In this document: one piece after another, positions 18,196 through 26,933 of the stretch
Position numbering within the stretch: the stretch's first letter is position 1
Layout of the letters: each line of letters opens with the position of its first letter
Origin: Williamsia sp.
Lineage (GTDB): Bacteria; Bacteroidota; Bacteroidia; Chitinophagales; Chitinophagaceae
DNA: 64,000 nt
Reading direction: 5' to 3'
NCBI GenBank assembly: GCA_015069695.1
Contig: JADCRZ010000034.1
Location: forward strand, 1-64,000
The notes under the pieces: model-generated
What the model saw: only the letters and a program-made list of their open reading frames with translations
Told to the model about the DNA's origin: nothing
Database searches by the model: none
Position numbers and translations under genes: made by a program

Positions 18196-19323
18196 TTATT
18201 CCCTCACATCCAGTGCATCCCGCAACCCGTTGCCAAGCAGGTTAAACGCCAGTACAAGCAACATCACAGCAAAGCCCGGTGCCAGCGCCAGCACCGGGTT
18301 ATGGGTAATGATGAAATTATAATTTTCCTTGATCATCAGTCCCCAGCTGGGTTGCGGCGGTTGCACGCCTACTCCCAGAAAACTCAATCCAGCTTCGATG
18401 ATGATGGCAGAAGCAAAATTGGATGCAGACAACACAAAAACAGGCCCGAGGATATTGGGCAGGATATGGCGGAACAGGATGCGCGCATCTGTATAACCCA
18501 ATGCCCTGGCCACTTCTGCCCATTCGAGCTGTCTTGCTACCAGCACCTGTCCGCGCACCAGCCGGGCAACGCTTACCCACATGGTTAAGCCAACCGCTAC
18601 AAACACCTGCCAGAACCCTTTTCCCAGCAGCAGCGTAATCGCGAATACCAGCAACAGGGTAGGTATACTCCATACCACATTTACCAGCCACATCACGGCA
18701 CTGTCTACCCGGCCTCCATAGTACCCCGCCAGACCACCCAGCACAATGCCAATGGTGAGGGAGATTACAATGGCTATCAAGCCCACACCCAAACTGACGC
18801 GCGTACCCACGATCAGGCGGCTTAGGATGTCTCTCCCATATTTGTCTGTGCCCAGCCAATAATGCAGCCGCACAAAATTGCTGCTGAGCGGAGAGGCCAG
18901 CGAACTGACCGGAACCAGCACGGTATCGGTTACGCCCTTATCGATGTACCTGCTGATCGCAACTGTTCTGTTGGCTGCCTGGTAGCCGGTTACAGGGATG
19001 TAAGTATAAGCATCTTCCTTCCCATTGACCAGAAACTGAAAAAAGGAAGCAACCGGAGGCGCCGTTTCTTTTTTCTTTTTTAAAAACAGCTGAGCATAGC
19101 CCGGCCTGCGGCCTTCTATTTCAACGATCATCCGGTTGGCATAAGGCGTATGATCGGGCGCCACCAGGTAGGCGAGGGGAGCCAGCAAAAAAGCGCAGGC
19201 GATGACGGTCATGCCAAACAGGGCGCCCCTATTTTTCTTCAGTTTGCGCCAGAAGGGAGATGATATGGATTGAACCGGTGCTTTCACAAAAGGATCTTGC
19301 TTGCAGGTACAAAGACCCGGCAA
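18196..19323 (-). CDS. OppC/DppC-type peptide ABC transporter permease
   Basis: About 375 residues with an N-terminal OppC_N segment (FWRKLKKNRGALFGMTVIACAF) and six predicted membrane helices. The binding-protein-dependent transport permease fold covers about 165-370 with the EAA loop (EWAEVARALGYTDARILFRHILPN). The periplasmic loop 60-150 is unusually long and includes KYGRDILSR, typical for OppC. The start is uncertain: TTG at 19323, 2 bp after the upstream gene's stop, or GTG at 19287. No ATPase, second permease or binding protein adjoins it, which is odd for this transporter, though Bacteroidota often scatter these subunits. Confidence 0.9.
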   Translation of the reverse strand: MPGLCTCKQDPFVKAPVQSISSPFWRKLKKNRGALFGMTVIACAFLLAPLAYLVAPDHTPYANRMIVEIEGRRPGYAQLFLKKKKETAPPVASFFQFLVNGKEDAYTYIPVTGYQAANRTVAISRYIDKGVTDTVLVPVSSLASPLSSNFVRLHYWLGTDKYGRDILSRLIVGTRVSLGVGLIAIVISLTIGIVLGGLAGYYGGRVDSAVMWLVNVVWSIPTLLLVFAITLLLGKGFWQVFVAVGLTMWVSVARLVRGQVLVARQLEWAEVARALGYTDARILFRHILPNILGPVFVLSASNFASAIIIEAGLSFLGVGVQPPQPSWGLMIKENYNFIITHNPVLALAPGFAVMLLVLAFNLLGNGLRDALDVRE

Positions 19324-19325
19324 TC

Positions 19326-20459
19326 TTACTTAACTTTTCTGCTTTTCCATTCGTACCGGCCAAATTTTCCCAAAAAACCGGCTGCAACAGTATAAGCTAT
19401 GTGCAGCGGCTGCAGAAGAGGAAAATAAATAAGCAGGGATTGCTGGTTGAAAAAAGCGGCTACGGCGCGTACAAAAAAGATTTCCCATCCGGTTTTTACC
19501 AGCACAAGGATCAGAAAGAAAAGGAGCCAGCGCGGGTTCCACAAACCCGCCACCAGAAAACAAAGGCAAAACACATTCAGGAAATAGACAAGCACCAGTA
19601 CAGCCGTGATCCGCTTGTCGTTGTATTTGTCTGCCTTGCTGGCCCAGCGGATGCGCTGGTTAAAAAATGCTTTCCAGTCCCCCGCAGCCTGCGTGCTCAC
19701 GATGGCATCCTTGTTCTTGACAAAAAATACGTTGCGGGGATACTTTGCAAAAATCTTGTGCATCAGCAGCATATCATCCCCGGAGGCAATGTTGTCGATC
19801 CCCCTGAACCCATCCACTTCATAAAACACCTGCCTGCTGTATGCCATGTTGGCCCCGTTGCACATTGAGTGAAACCGCTTGTGCACCGAAGCTCCTGTAA
19901 TGCCTTGCAGGGTTAAAAAATCCAGCGATTGAAAAACAGACAGCAGGGTCTTTCCTGCTTCAATTTTCACCGGTGCTGCAATAAAAACAGCACCCCGTGC
20001 AAGATAACAATCTACCAGGCTGCTGATCCAGCGGGGACCTGCCGTACAATCTGCATCGGTTGTTATGATCAGCTCACCCTCAGCCAGTCCCACACCTATT
20101 TCAATCGCCTTTTTCTTATACGAATTGATCGGATTGCTAACGTAGTCGCTCAGGTTTACCAACTGTACGTTGCTAGCCGGATATTCCACAACGATCCGGG
20201 CTGTATTATCTGCCGAATGATCATTCACAACAATGATCTGCAGCAAATCAGCCGGATATTCCTGCGTGGAAAGAGAGTAGAGGCAATGCCCGATATTCTC
20301 TTCCTCGTTGCGTGCCGGAACAATCACCGTGACCTTAACCGCATGCGTTTGCGCCTGCTGGCTCCAGGTTGGAATGCCCTTCCATGCCCGTTCATAGTAC
20401 TTTATCAAGGGGCCGTATACAAACAACAGTATAAGGGTGATGTAGAACAGGATGAGCAT
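19326..20459 (-). CDS. Family 2 glycosyltransferase, membrane-bound
   Basis: About 377 residues from ATG 20459 (a TTG lies 9 bp upstream). One N-terminal transmembrane helix (MLILFYITLILLFVYGPLI) precedes the GT-A catalytic domain, which has VIVPARNEEENI, VVNDHSADNT, the DxD-like TTDADC and the acceptor-side QRIRWASK (QxxRW). Three C-terminal helices follow (about 275-365). The layout matches processive or lipid-linked GT2 enzymes such as those making envelope polysaccharide or glycolipids. The acceptor cannot be read from sequence. Its stop lies 2 bp from the permease start, suggesting a shared transcript. Confidence 0.92.
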   Translation of the reverse strand: MLILFYITLILLFVYGPLIKYYERAWKGIPTWSQQAQTHAVKVTVIVPARNEEENIGHCLYSLSTQEYPADLLQIIVVNDHSADNTARIVVEYPASNVQLVNLSDYVSNPINSYKKKAIEIGVGLAEGELIITTDADCTAGPRWISSLVDCYLARGAVFIAAPVKIEAGKTLLSVFQSLDFLTLQGITGASVHKRFHSMCNGANMAYSRQVFYEVDGFRGIDNIASGDDMLLMHKIFAKYPRNVFFVKNKDAIVSTQAAGDWKAFFNQRIRWASKADKYNDKRITAVLVLVYFLNVFCLCFLVAGLWNPRWLLFFLILVLVKTGWEIFFVRAVAAFFNQQSLLIYFPLLQPLHIAYTVAAGFLGKFGRYEWKSRKVK

Positions 20460-20474
20460 CCGGTGCAAGATACT

Positions 20475-20629
20475 GTCTGAACCTTGATTTACAGGATTAG
20501 AGGGATGAGGGGATTAAGGAGGTCATTGGTTCAATCAGTAAACCGGTCCAATCTTTACCGGAGAGCCGATCGAATCACTCATACTCTCTAATCCCCGCCT
20601 CCCAAAAATCCTGTAAATCATGGTTCAGG
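20475..20629. repeat. Dispersed palindromic repeat, copy A
   Basis: The left arm 20475-20498 (GTCTGAACC-T-TGATTTACAG...) and right arm 20607-20629 are inverted copies of each other, separated by about 108 bp of unrelated, partly self-complementary sequence. It sits between two genes transcribed leftward, and its right end directly abuts the stop codon of the SGNH hydrolase gene (20630-20632). Confidence 0.85.
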
Positions 20630-21856
20630 CTACTTCACAAAAGATTTTACCTGCGATTCAAGCCGGCTGTTGACGATGCGCAAAAAGTATAGTCCGTTGC
20701 CCGGCAGGGAAGCCGGTAGCTGGATCCGGTTAAACCCAGCCTGCAGCTCCTTGCTTATTTTTGCCAGCACCTGCCCTGTATTGTTCACCAGCTGGATGGT
20801 GATCTCCTGCTTTTCTGCTGCATGCAGTTCTGCACTTACCGATAAACCGTTTACCAGGATCTTCTGCAGCTGGAATGCCAGTTCCTTTGTTGCAATCCTG
20901 ACCAATTGGGTGTAAGAAGGCTGTCCTGCGTTGCTGATGGCAGCTATGCGGTAATAACTTTGCGTGCTCACGGGTGTAGGATCGGTAACAGAATAATTGT
21001 TGCTGGATTGATGGCGGGCCGGGATCTGCTGAATTGTATGAAAGCTGCTGCCATCGTCGCTCCTTTCTACATTGTAAGAGCGGATGTCTTCCTCGCTCAC
21101 CGTTGTCCATTGTATATGCGCCTGGTTGCTGGATGCATAGGCAGAGAAGCCTGTAAAGCGCAAGGGCAGCACGCCGAACGCAAACACATTCTTTGCGATC
21201 ACCTGTTCCGCTACCACGCTGTGCCCTGCACTGGTTAAGTGGGTACTGTCACCAAAATCATACTGGGGCAGCAGGGCCGTATCGGCCGGGTTCACCAGCC
21301 TATCCCAGAAATTGATGGCGTAAGCACCAAAGGCGTTGAGAATGCTGTCTCGCAGATCGATCATTTTCTTTTTTATCTCCGGCGTATTGTAAGCGCCACT
21401 GGTACGGGGTTGTGTAGTACCGAAAAAGCAAGGTTTTCCTGCATCGTTGGCCACCTTTTTAATGGTGCGCATACAGAACATGGCTTCACTGATGCTAAAC
21501 ACATCATACCCGTTGGAAGGATAGTGCACCAGCACCACATCCGGATTGCCGGCCAGCACAGCCGTGATGTTCCTGGCAGGTTCGGGCGCATCCCTGCCGG
21601 CCGGCGGCGTGTACCCCGTAGGCATGCCCCTGTAAATATTATCACCCGCCTCGGCTTTGTTGTCTACATTGATCGGCGTTCCGGCATCGCTGTAATAACG
21701 CTGCACCCTGTTTACATAACAGCTGTCGAACGATACCACCCTGAAACACGCAGGCGTGGAGGAGCCGATGATCGCCAGCTTTTTCTGTGCCTTGCTGTTA
21801 CACGCAAATAAAAGAAAGCCGTTCAGGAAAAGGAGGACATAATAAAAGGGACGCAT
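20630..21856 (-). CDS. SGNH/GDSL hydrolase with T9SS sorting domain
   Basis: From ATG 21856 the protein has 408 residues; the frame stays open upstream, but this start gives a proper signal peptide (MRPFYYVLLFLNGFLLFAC, which may even be a lipobox). The SGNH esterase domain (about 28-230) shows block I LAIIGSST and the C-terminal catalytic Asp/His pair in DSTHLTSAGH. A fibronectin-like linker (VSEEDIRSYNVERSDDG) leads to a type A T9SS sorting domain (about 335-408, GNGLYFLRIV). A surface or secreted carbohydrate esterase is likely. The substrate is unknown. Confidence 0.85.
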   Translation of the reverse strand: MRPFYYVLLFLNGFLLFACNSKAQKKLAIIGSSTPACFRVVSFDSCYVNRVQRYYSDAGTPINVDNKAEAGDNIYRGMPTGYTPPAGRDAPEPARNITAVLAGNPDVVLVHYPSNGYDVFSISEAMFCMRTIKKVANDAGKPCFFGTTQPRTSGAYNTPEIKKKMIDLRDSILNAFGAYAINFWDRLVNPADTALLPQYDFGDSTHLTSAGHSVVAEQVIAKNVFAFGVLPLRFTGFSAYASSNQAHIQWTTVSEEDIRSYNVERSDDGSSFHTIQQIPARHQSSNNYSVTDPTPVSTQSYYRIAAISNAGQPSYTQLVRIATKELAFQLQKILVNGLSVSAELHAAEKQEITIQLVNNTGQVLAKISKELQAGFNRIQLPASLPGNGLYFLRIVNSRLESQVKSFVK

Positions 21857-21978
21857 AGAGTACTGTACAGGGTGGTTAGAAATCATGAAACGACTAAGAT
21901 AATTGTTTTCCGGGGATTTCCCGGCTGGGGCCTGGAGCCCGGCCCGGTTGTTAAACCCAAAAAAATTTGGCACAAACC

Positions 21979-22011
21979 TTTGGACAGAACAAAAAAACTT
22001 CTTTACTTTTG
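21979..22011 (+). promoter_or_regulatory. Bacteroidota-type promoter of the MarR gene
   Basis: TTTG at 21979-21982 and TACTTTTG at 22004-22011 are separated by 21 bp, matching the TTTG / TAnnTTTG pattern of Bacteroidota primary sigma promoters. Transcription would begin near 22018, 15 bp before the ATG at 22033. Confidence 0.6.
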
Positions 22012-22012
22012 A

Positions 22013-22028
22013 TTAGTTGTTTAACTAA
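22013..22028. promoter_or_regulatory. Candidate MarR operator at the start site
   Basis: The inverted repeat TTAGTT-GTTT-AACTAA (22013-22028) overlaps the predicted transcription start. Its position immediately after the -7 box would suit autorepression by the MarR protein encoded downstream. This is inference from symmetry and position. Confidence 0.45.
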
Positions 22029-22032
22029 CTAT

Positions 22033-22473
22033 ATGCAAAACAACCAATTCAAGAAAAGTGAGTTATACAGCTTTATTACCGGTAAAGCTTCCACCGCGAT
22101 CGCCCGCCGCCTGCAACGCAAGTTCAACCAGGCCGGCCTGAACCTCACCATTGAACAATGGAGTGTGTTGTATCACCTGTGGAAAGAAGACGGGATCAGC
22201 CAGCAACAGTTGTGTCATGCCACATTCCGTGACAAACCCAGTATGACCCGGCTGGTTGATAACCTGGAAAAACTAAAGCTGGTAAAGCGAAGCTCATCCA
22301 AAGACGACCGGCGGAAAAAAATTGTGTCGCTGACACCGGAGGCCAGGAACCTGCAGGAACAATCGATGGAACTGGCCAATCAAACCCTGAACGAAGCCCT
22401 GGAAAAAGTACCGGCTGATAAGATCGACGTCTGCAAGGAAGTCTTACAGGTAGTGTACGACAATTTAACGTAA
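22033..22473 (+). CDS. MarR family transcriptional regulator
   Basis: 146 residues from ATG 22033. The winged helix core reads LTIEQWSVLYHLWKEDG, QQQLCHATFRDKPSMTRLVD (HTH) and a basic wing KRSSSKDDRRKKIVSLT. It ends with the dimerisation helices. It lies 77 bp upstream of an acyl-CoA dehydrogenase gene on the same strand and probably controls that gene and itself in response to an acyl-CoA or aromatic ligand, which is inference from position. Confidence 0.93.
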   Translation: MQNNQFKKSELYSFITGKASTAIARRLQRKFNQAGLNLTIEQWSVLYHLWKEDGISQQQLCHATFRDKPSMTRLVDNLEKLKLVKRSSSKDDRRKKIVSLTPEARNLQEQSMELANQTLNEALEKVPADKIDVCKEVLQVVYDNLT

Positions 22474-22550
22474 AAGGGTGTGAAGACCAGGTCCGGAAAA
22501 GACCGGCTGCCAATCACGCTCCTTTTCTCATCACATAAAAACAGAACGAT

Positions 22551-24344
22551 ATGAATGCCCCTGCACAACAAACCACTGCACTCAAAGGCGGAGAGTGGCT
22601 GGTAAAAGAAAGTTCCGCTTACGATACCTTTATCTCTGAAGACTACAACGAAGAGCAACAAATGGTGAAAGACATGTGTCTTTCATTTCTGGATACCGAA
22701 GTAGATCCGCTGCTCGACCGCATGGATAAAATGGAGCCTGGCCTGATGCCGGGTTTGATGGAAAAAGCCGGCGAACAAGGCCTGCTTTCTGTTTCCCTCC
22801 CTGAACAATATGGCGGACTGGGCAAAGATTTTATTACTTCTACCCTGGTAAACGAAGGACTGGGTGCCGGTTTTTCTTTCTCTGTAGCTGTTTCAGCCCA
22901 TACGGGTATCGGTACCCTGCCCATTTTATATTTTGGCACCGAAGCGCAGAAAGAAAAATACATTCCTAAACTGGGCAGCGGTGAATGGAAAGGATCCTAC
23001 GGCCTTACGGAACCCAACAGCGGCAGTGATGCCCTGAGCGCAAAAACAACTGCCCGCCTGAGTGAAGATGGAAAATATTATTTGCTCAACGGACAAAAGT
23101 GCTGGATCACCAACGGCGGTTTTGCAGATGTGTACACCGTATTCGCCAAGATCGATGGTACCCAGTTCACCGGCTTTATCGTGGAGAGAGGGTTTGAAGG
23201 TTTTACCCAGGGTGCGGAAGAACACAAAATGGGCATCAAAGGCTCCTCCACCGTTCAGCTTTATTTCCAGGATTGTAAAGTGCCTGTAGAAAACGTACTG
23301 GGCGAGATCGGAAAGGGCCACATCATCGCGTTCAACATCCTGAATATAGGCCGGTTAAAACTCTGCGCAGCTGCCCTGGGCGGTGCCAAACGCTCAGCCA
23401 CCAATACCCTCCGCTATGCCAATACCCGTGAACAGTTCAAAAAACCTATTTCAGATTTTGGTGCCATCAAAAACAAGCTGGCAGAAATGGCGATCAAAAT
23501 ATGGGTTTGTGAAAGCGCCCTGTACCGGGTTGCCAAATGGATCGACAACAAGGAAGGAGAACTGATGAACGGCGGCAAGCCTTTTAACGAGGCACTGCTT
23601 GGTGCTGCCGAAGAATACGCCATTGAATGTGCCATGCTGAAAGTATACGGCAGCGAGATACTGGACTATGTAGTTGATGAAGGTGTACAGATACATGGCG
23701 GCAATGGCTACAGCGACGAATACATTATTTCAAAAGCTTTCCGCGACAGCCGCATCAACCGGATCTATGAAGGCACCAATGAAATCAACCGCTTGCTGAC
23801 AGTTGATATGGTCCTGAAACGTGCCATGAAAGGCAGGCTGGACCTGATGGGCGCTGCCATGTCTGTATCCAAAGAACTGATGAGCATTCCTGATTTTGGC
23901 AGCGATGACGACACCCCGTTTGCCAAGGAACGCAAAACCATCGTGAACTTTAAAAAAGCCATTCTCATGGCGGCAGGTGCTGCTGTGCAGAAGCTGATGG
24001 CCAAAATAGAAGGAGAGCAGGAAATCCTCATGAACCTGGCAGATATGGCCATTGAAACATTCAATGCCGAAAGTGCCCTGCTGCGTGCTATCAAGCTTTG
24101 CGACCAGCGTGGTGTTGAAGCCTGCACTTATGAGCTGGACATCCTGCATACTTATCTCTACGATGCCGCCGACCGGATCAATAAATATGGCAAGGATGCG
24201 ATCAACGCTTTTGCACAAGGTGATGAACAGCGCATGATGCTGCTTGGCATAAAGCGCTTTACAAAAGTAGATGCATTCAACAGCAAAGAAGCCAAACGCC
24301 GCATTGCTGACAAGCTGATTGCCGACAACAGGTATCCGGCTTAA
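22551..24344 (+). CDS. Acyl-CoA dehydrogenase, long form
   Basis: A 597-residue FAD enzyme introducing the alpha-beta double bond into acyl-CoA. The N-terminal helical domain is followed by the FAD-binding beta domain (SYGLTEPNSGSDALSAKTTA and KCWITNGGFADVYTVFAK) and the C-terminal helical domain. The latter has QIHGGNGYSDEY and the catalytic glutamate in RIYEGTNEINRLL. An extra C-terminal extension of about 160 residues makes it longer than short-chain enzymes (about 380) and matches the Bacteroidota/VLCAD-like long form. The MarR gene upstream suggests substrate-responsive control. Confidence 0.95.
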   Translation: MNAPAQQTTALKGGEWLVKESSAYDTFISEDYNEEQQMVKDMCLSFLDTEVDPLLDRMDKMEPGLMPGLMEKAGEQGLLSVSLPEQYGGLGKDFITSTLVNEGLGAGFSFSVAVSAHTGIGTLPILYFGTEAQKEKYIPKLGSGEWKGSYGLTEPNSGSDALSAKTTARLSEDGKYYLLNGQKCWITNGGFADVYTVFAKIDGTQFTGFIVERGFEGFTQGAEEHKMGIKGSSTVQLYFQDCKVPVENVLGEIGKGHIIAFNILNIGRLKLCAAALGGAKRSATNTLRYANTREQFKKPISDFGAIKNKLAEMAIKIWVCESALYRVAKWIDNKEGELMNGGKPFNEALLGAAEEYAIECAMLKVYGSEILDYVVDEGVQIHGGNGYSDEYIISKAFRDSRINRIYEGTNEINRLLTVDMVLKRAMKGRLDLMGAAMSVSKELMSIPDFGSDDDTPFAKERKTIVNFKKAILMAAGAAVQKLMAKIEGEQEILMNLADMAIETFNAESALLRAIKLCDQRGVEACTYELDILHTYLYDAADRINKYGKDAINAFAQGDEQRMMLLGIKRFTKVDAFNSKEAKRRIADKLIADNRYPA

Positions 24345-24377
24345 GATAAACCACGGGCTTTTTGTTGAGCCCGGATG

Positions 24378-24438
24378 GGCATGTCATGGTACTATGCTAT
24401 CTTTCCTGGTAGCTACAACATGGCATGCCTTTTTTTAT
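24378..24438 (+). terminator. Probable terminator after the acyl-CoA dehydrogenase gene
   Basis: The imperfect inverted repeat GGCATGTCATG ... CATGGCATGCC has a partly paired loop and is followed directly by a T7 run. It lies between the dehydrogenase stop and the next start at 24448. Confidence 0.45.
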
Positions 24439-24447
24439 TTATTGCCT

Positions 24448-25059
24448 ATGCGTTACCTCCTTATTACTCTGCTCATTGCTGTCCTGCTTTTTGCCGGTTA
24501 CCAGATCGGCCGCATTTTTACGGAACGCCGGAACGAGACCCGGCTGATTGAAAATTATGCACTGGTAAAAGAAATTGCCGAGCTGGCCAGCATTGAAGTA
24601 AGGGGCACTACCAGCTTTGTCAGCAGCAACATCGTGAACGATGGCTCCCTATCGGATGAACTTAAACGCCTCTTATTTGAAAAGACCGTTCGCCTCACAG
24701 TTCCCTTTACAGCCAAATATGGTGTGGATCTGGGTGATAGCAGTCTGCGTATTCAAAGAAACGACACCCTGCTGCATGTTTATCTTCCTGCTCCCAAACT
24801 GCTGAGCTACGAGATCCACGTCGACCGCCTGGAGGCCAATAACCAGAAGGGATGGTTTCAGTTTCAGAATGATGCTACTTACACGGCCTTTCAAAAAAAG
24901 ATGTATGCGCAAAGCCGCACGCAGCTTGAAAAGAATGCCGCTTATCTGCAAAGAAGCAGGGACCGCGTTTGCACCCTTATCCAAAAATATTTTGCGCCCC
25001 TCAACATGCATGTTCTTTGCGTGTATGAAGAGAGCAGGCCGGCCCTGTCACAGCCTTAG
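24448..25059 (+). CDS. DUF4230 domain protein, membrane-anchored
   Basis: 203 residues from ATG 24448; an open frame extends upstream to 24319 but overlaps the dehydrogenase gene and crosses a terminator-like hairpin, so it is rejected. A single N-terminal membrane anchor (MRYLLITLLIAVLLFAGYQI) precedes a periplasmic DUF4230 domain (about 35-195), with ELASIEVRGTTSF near its start and the KYGVDL, VYLPAPKLLS core. DUF4230 has no assigned biochemical role. Convergent with the DUF420 gene. Confidence 0.85.
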   Translation: MRYLLITLLIAVLLFAGYQIGRIFTERRNETRLIENYALVKEIAELASIEVRGTTSFVSSNIVNDGSLSDELKRLLFEKTVRLTVPFTAKYGVDLGDSSLRIQRNDTLLHVYLPAPKLLSYEIHVDRLEANNQKGWFQFQNDATYTAFQKKMYAQSRTQLEKNAAYLQRSRDRVCTLIQKYFAPLNMHVLCVYEESRPALSQP

Positions 25060-25070
25060 TCTTTCGGTGA

Positions 25071-25670
25071 TTACGTGTAATACGGACTGATCATCAGGTA
25101 TACCACTACGCCGGTCACCGAAACATAGAACCAGATGGGCCAGGTAATGCGGGCTATTTTCAGGTGTCGCGGCCATTCAGCTACCAGGGCCCTGTACGCG
25201 GTGAAGAGGATAAAGGGCAGGATGATGGCAGCCAGAAATATATGGGTGATCAGGATAAAAAAGTAGATGTACCGTGCACTTCCTGCGCCGCCGTACTTTG
25301 TATCTGCTGCAAAAAGATGGTGACAGATATAAGAAACCAGGAATATAACCGACAGCAACAACGCGGAGATCATGATCCGTTTGTGAAGCAGGTACTTTCC
25401 CTGCTTTACGGCCACCAAACCGGCGAGCAGCAGCAGGGCTACAATAGAGTTGATGATTGCATTGGCTTTTGCAAACAGGTGTACATCAAAACCCAGGTTA
25501 ACATCGGAGAGCTTGAAGCGCCCCAGTGACACGACCACCGCAAAAACCACAAAGGAAAATATGCCGATCAGCCAGCCGGCTTTCCGGTCGTTCTTGCGCA
25601 AAGCCGGGGGCAGAAACTGGTTCGGATAGACCGCTTTGTTCTCCATGCCGGCGCCGGTATTTGTATTCAT
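25071..25670 (-). CDS. DUF420 membrane protein, oxidase-linked
   Basis: 199 residues with about five membrane helices (WLIGIFSFVVFAVVV; AIINSIVALLLLAGLVA; ISALLLSVIFLVSYICHH; FFILITHIFLAAIILP; WFYVSVTGVVVYLM). The conserved His pair YICHH and ITH, and HK in YLLHKRIM, are typical of DUF420/YozB-CtaM-like proteins involved in cytochrome oxidase maturation. It is separated from the SCO gene by only 3 bp and closes the oxidase locus, which supports an assembly role. Confidence 0.88.
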   Translation of the reverse strand: MNTNTGAGMENKAVYPNQFLPPALRKNDRKAGWLIGIFSFVVFAVVVSLGRFKLSDVNLGFDVHLFAKANAIINSIVALLLLAGLVAVKQGKYLLHKRIMISALLLSVIFLVSYICHHLFAADTKYGGAGSARYIYFFILITHIFLAAIILPFILFTAYRALVAEWPRHLKIARITWPIWFYVSVTGVVVYLMISPYYT

Positions 25671-25673
25671 AGT

Positions 25674-26396
25674 TTATAAGCTTCCGAAAAGATTCCGTTT
25701 TTTCTTTTTGTCTTTTTCCAGCATGATAAAAACCAGGTCACGCGCCAGGTTGTTGATGGCTACACTGTCAGTCCCATCATAGTATCCCCGTACGATGCGG
25801 TCTTTGTCCAACAGCACAAACCTGGACGAATGGATGAAGTTTGTATCTACGTTCTGTTCATCCCCCATGCCCATTTTCATCTCTTCCAATGCAAAATCAT
25901 AGATCTTCTTTTTAGGACCTGTCAGCATCCACCAGATGTCATGATCCACGCCATAGTGGTCTGCATATTTTTTCAGCACAGATACAGAGTCTCTTTCCGG
26001 ATCAACCGTAAAAGACAGGAACTGAATAAAGGCTGTGTCTATATTTTTTATGTTGTCCCTTATCTTTAAACCATTCTGCAGCTTTCGCATGTTTTGCGTC
26101 AGTGTAGGACAGATATTGGGGCAATGGGTAAAGAAGAAATCGGCTACGATTATTTTTCCTTTTATATCATCGAGTGATACCTGCTGGCCTAACTGGTTTG
26201 TAAGCGTGATGTTGTTTACTTTGTGCCAGATGGTGTCGGTGTATTCCTTTCCGTCTTTTACATAGGTGTTGATCGAATCTGAATAAAACCGATGAGGCAT
26301 TTGAACGGCCTCTTCGCTGTAGTGTTTCACGAGCAGGTAGCTTGCTACTGGTATCACGATCACCAGCGCCACAGCCAGCAGCGCTTTTTTGTTCAT
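25674..26396 (-). CDS. SCO1/SenC copper chaperone
   Basis: A 240-residue membrane-anchored thioredoxin-fold protein. An N-terminal helix (ALLAVALVIVIPVASYLLV) is followed by the SCO domain with FTHCPNICPTL carrying the CxxxC copper site, FTVDPERDS, and the distal copper-ligand His in FIHSSRFVLLD. It delivers copper to the CuA site of oxidase subunit II. It is preceded by a terminator behind subunit IV, so it probably has its own promoter or depends on read-through. Confidence 0.93.
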   Translation of the reverse strand: MNKKALLAVALVIVIPVASYLLVKHYSEEAVQMPHRFYSDSINTYVKDGKEYTDTIWHKVNNITLTNQLGQQVSLDDIKGKIIVADFFFTHCPNICPTLTQNMRKLQNGLKIRDNIKNIDTAFIQFLSFTVDPERDSVSVLKKYADHYGVDHDIWWMLTGPKKKIYDFALEEMKMGMGDEQNVDTNFIHSSRFVLLDKDRIVRGYYDGTDSVAINNLARDLVFIMLEKDKKKKRNLFGSL

Positions 26397-26412
26397 ATTT
26401 TCCGATTTACTA

Positions 26413-26442
26413 ATAAAAAACCATCGTCGTACAACGATGGTT
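26413..26442 (-). terminator. Intrinsic terminator after the subunit IV gene
   Basis: Nine-base-pair arms AACCATCGT/ACGATGGTT (26419-26442) are followed on the minus strand by TTTTTTATTAG. It would end or attenuate transcription between the subunit IV and SCO genes. Confidence 0.75.
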
Positions 26443-26470
26443 CAAATAGATTCTTATTTTAACGGATAGA

Positions 26471-26905
26471 TCATTCCAGTTCGCCCGGCTTTTTTGCAGC
26501 GCCGCCATGTTCTGTTTCCGGCACTTTTACGCTGCTTTGTTCCTTGTGGTGCGGGTCGTAATGGTTGCGGAGGCTGCGGTAGGAATTGCCATCCCACAGA
26601 AATGCACCAATAAACCAAAAGAATAAGAAGAGCGGCACCACGATCGTCATGATCAGGTTTTTAAGCTCATGACGGAGGTGCATAAATTCCGCTACAATAT
26701 AAAATGCCTTTGTAAGCGTCAGAAAAATATACAGGATGTTGAACATGATCCGCAAACTATGGAAATGCGGTGCGATAAACATACCGATGATCAGCTCTAT
26801 GCAGGTTATCACCAGCAGGATCCAGAATGTTCTCCAGATCGCTTTGGTTGAGAAATTAGGTTCTGCGTGTCCTGCATGCACTGCTGTTGAATGTACATTG
26901 GCCAT
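26471..26905 (-). CDS. Cytochrome c oxidase subunit IV-type protein
   Basis: 144 residues with three membrane helices (TFWILLVITCIELIIGMFIA; IMFNILYIFLTLTKAFYIVAEFMHL; IMTIVVPLFLFFWFIGAFLW). EFMHL with its conserved His is typical of the COX4_pro_2/CyoD-like family. The hydrophilic C-terminus is rich in His and Glu. Accessory subunit helping assembly or stability of the oxidase. It follows subunit III by 28 bp. Confidence 0.9.
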   Translation of the reverse strand: MANVHSTAVHAGHAEPNFSTKAIWRTFWILLVITCIELIIGMFIAPHFHSLRIMFNILYIFLTLTKAFYIVAEFMHLRHELKNLIMTIVVPLFLFFWFIGAFLWDGNSYRSLRNHYDPHHKEQSSVKVPETEHGGAAKKPGELE

Positions 26906-26933
26906 ACGTCAAATTCTTTGATTGTGATTGTTG

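Noticed and set aside
21967-22032. Longer N-terminus for the MarR protein
   Set aside because: The extra residues would run through the predicted promoter and operator, and the ATG at 22033 gives the normal family length.
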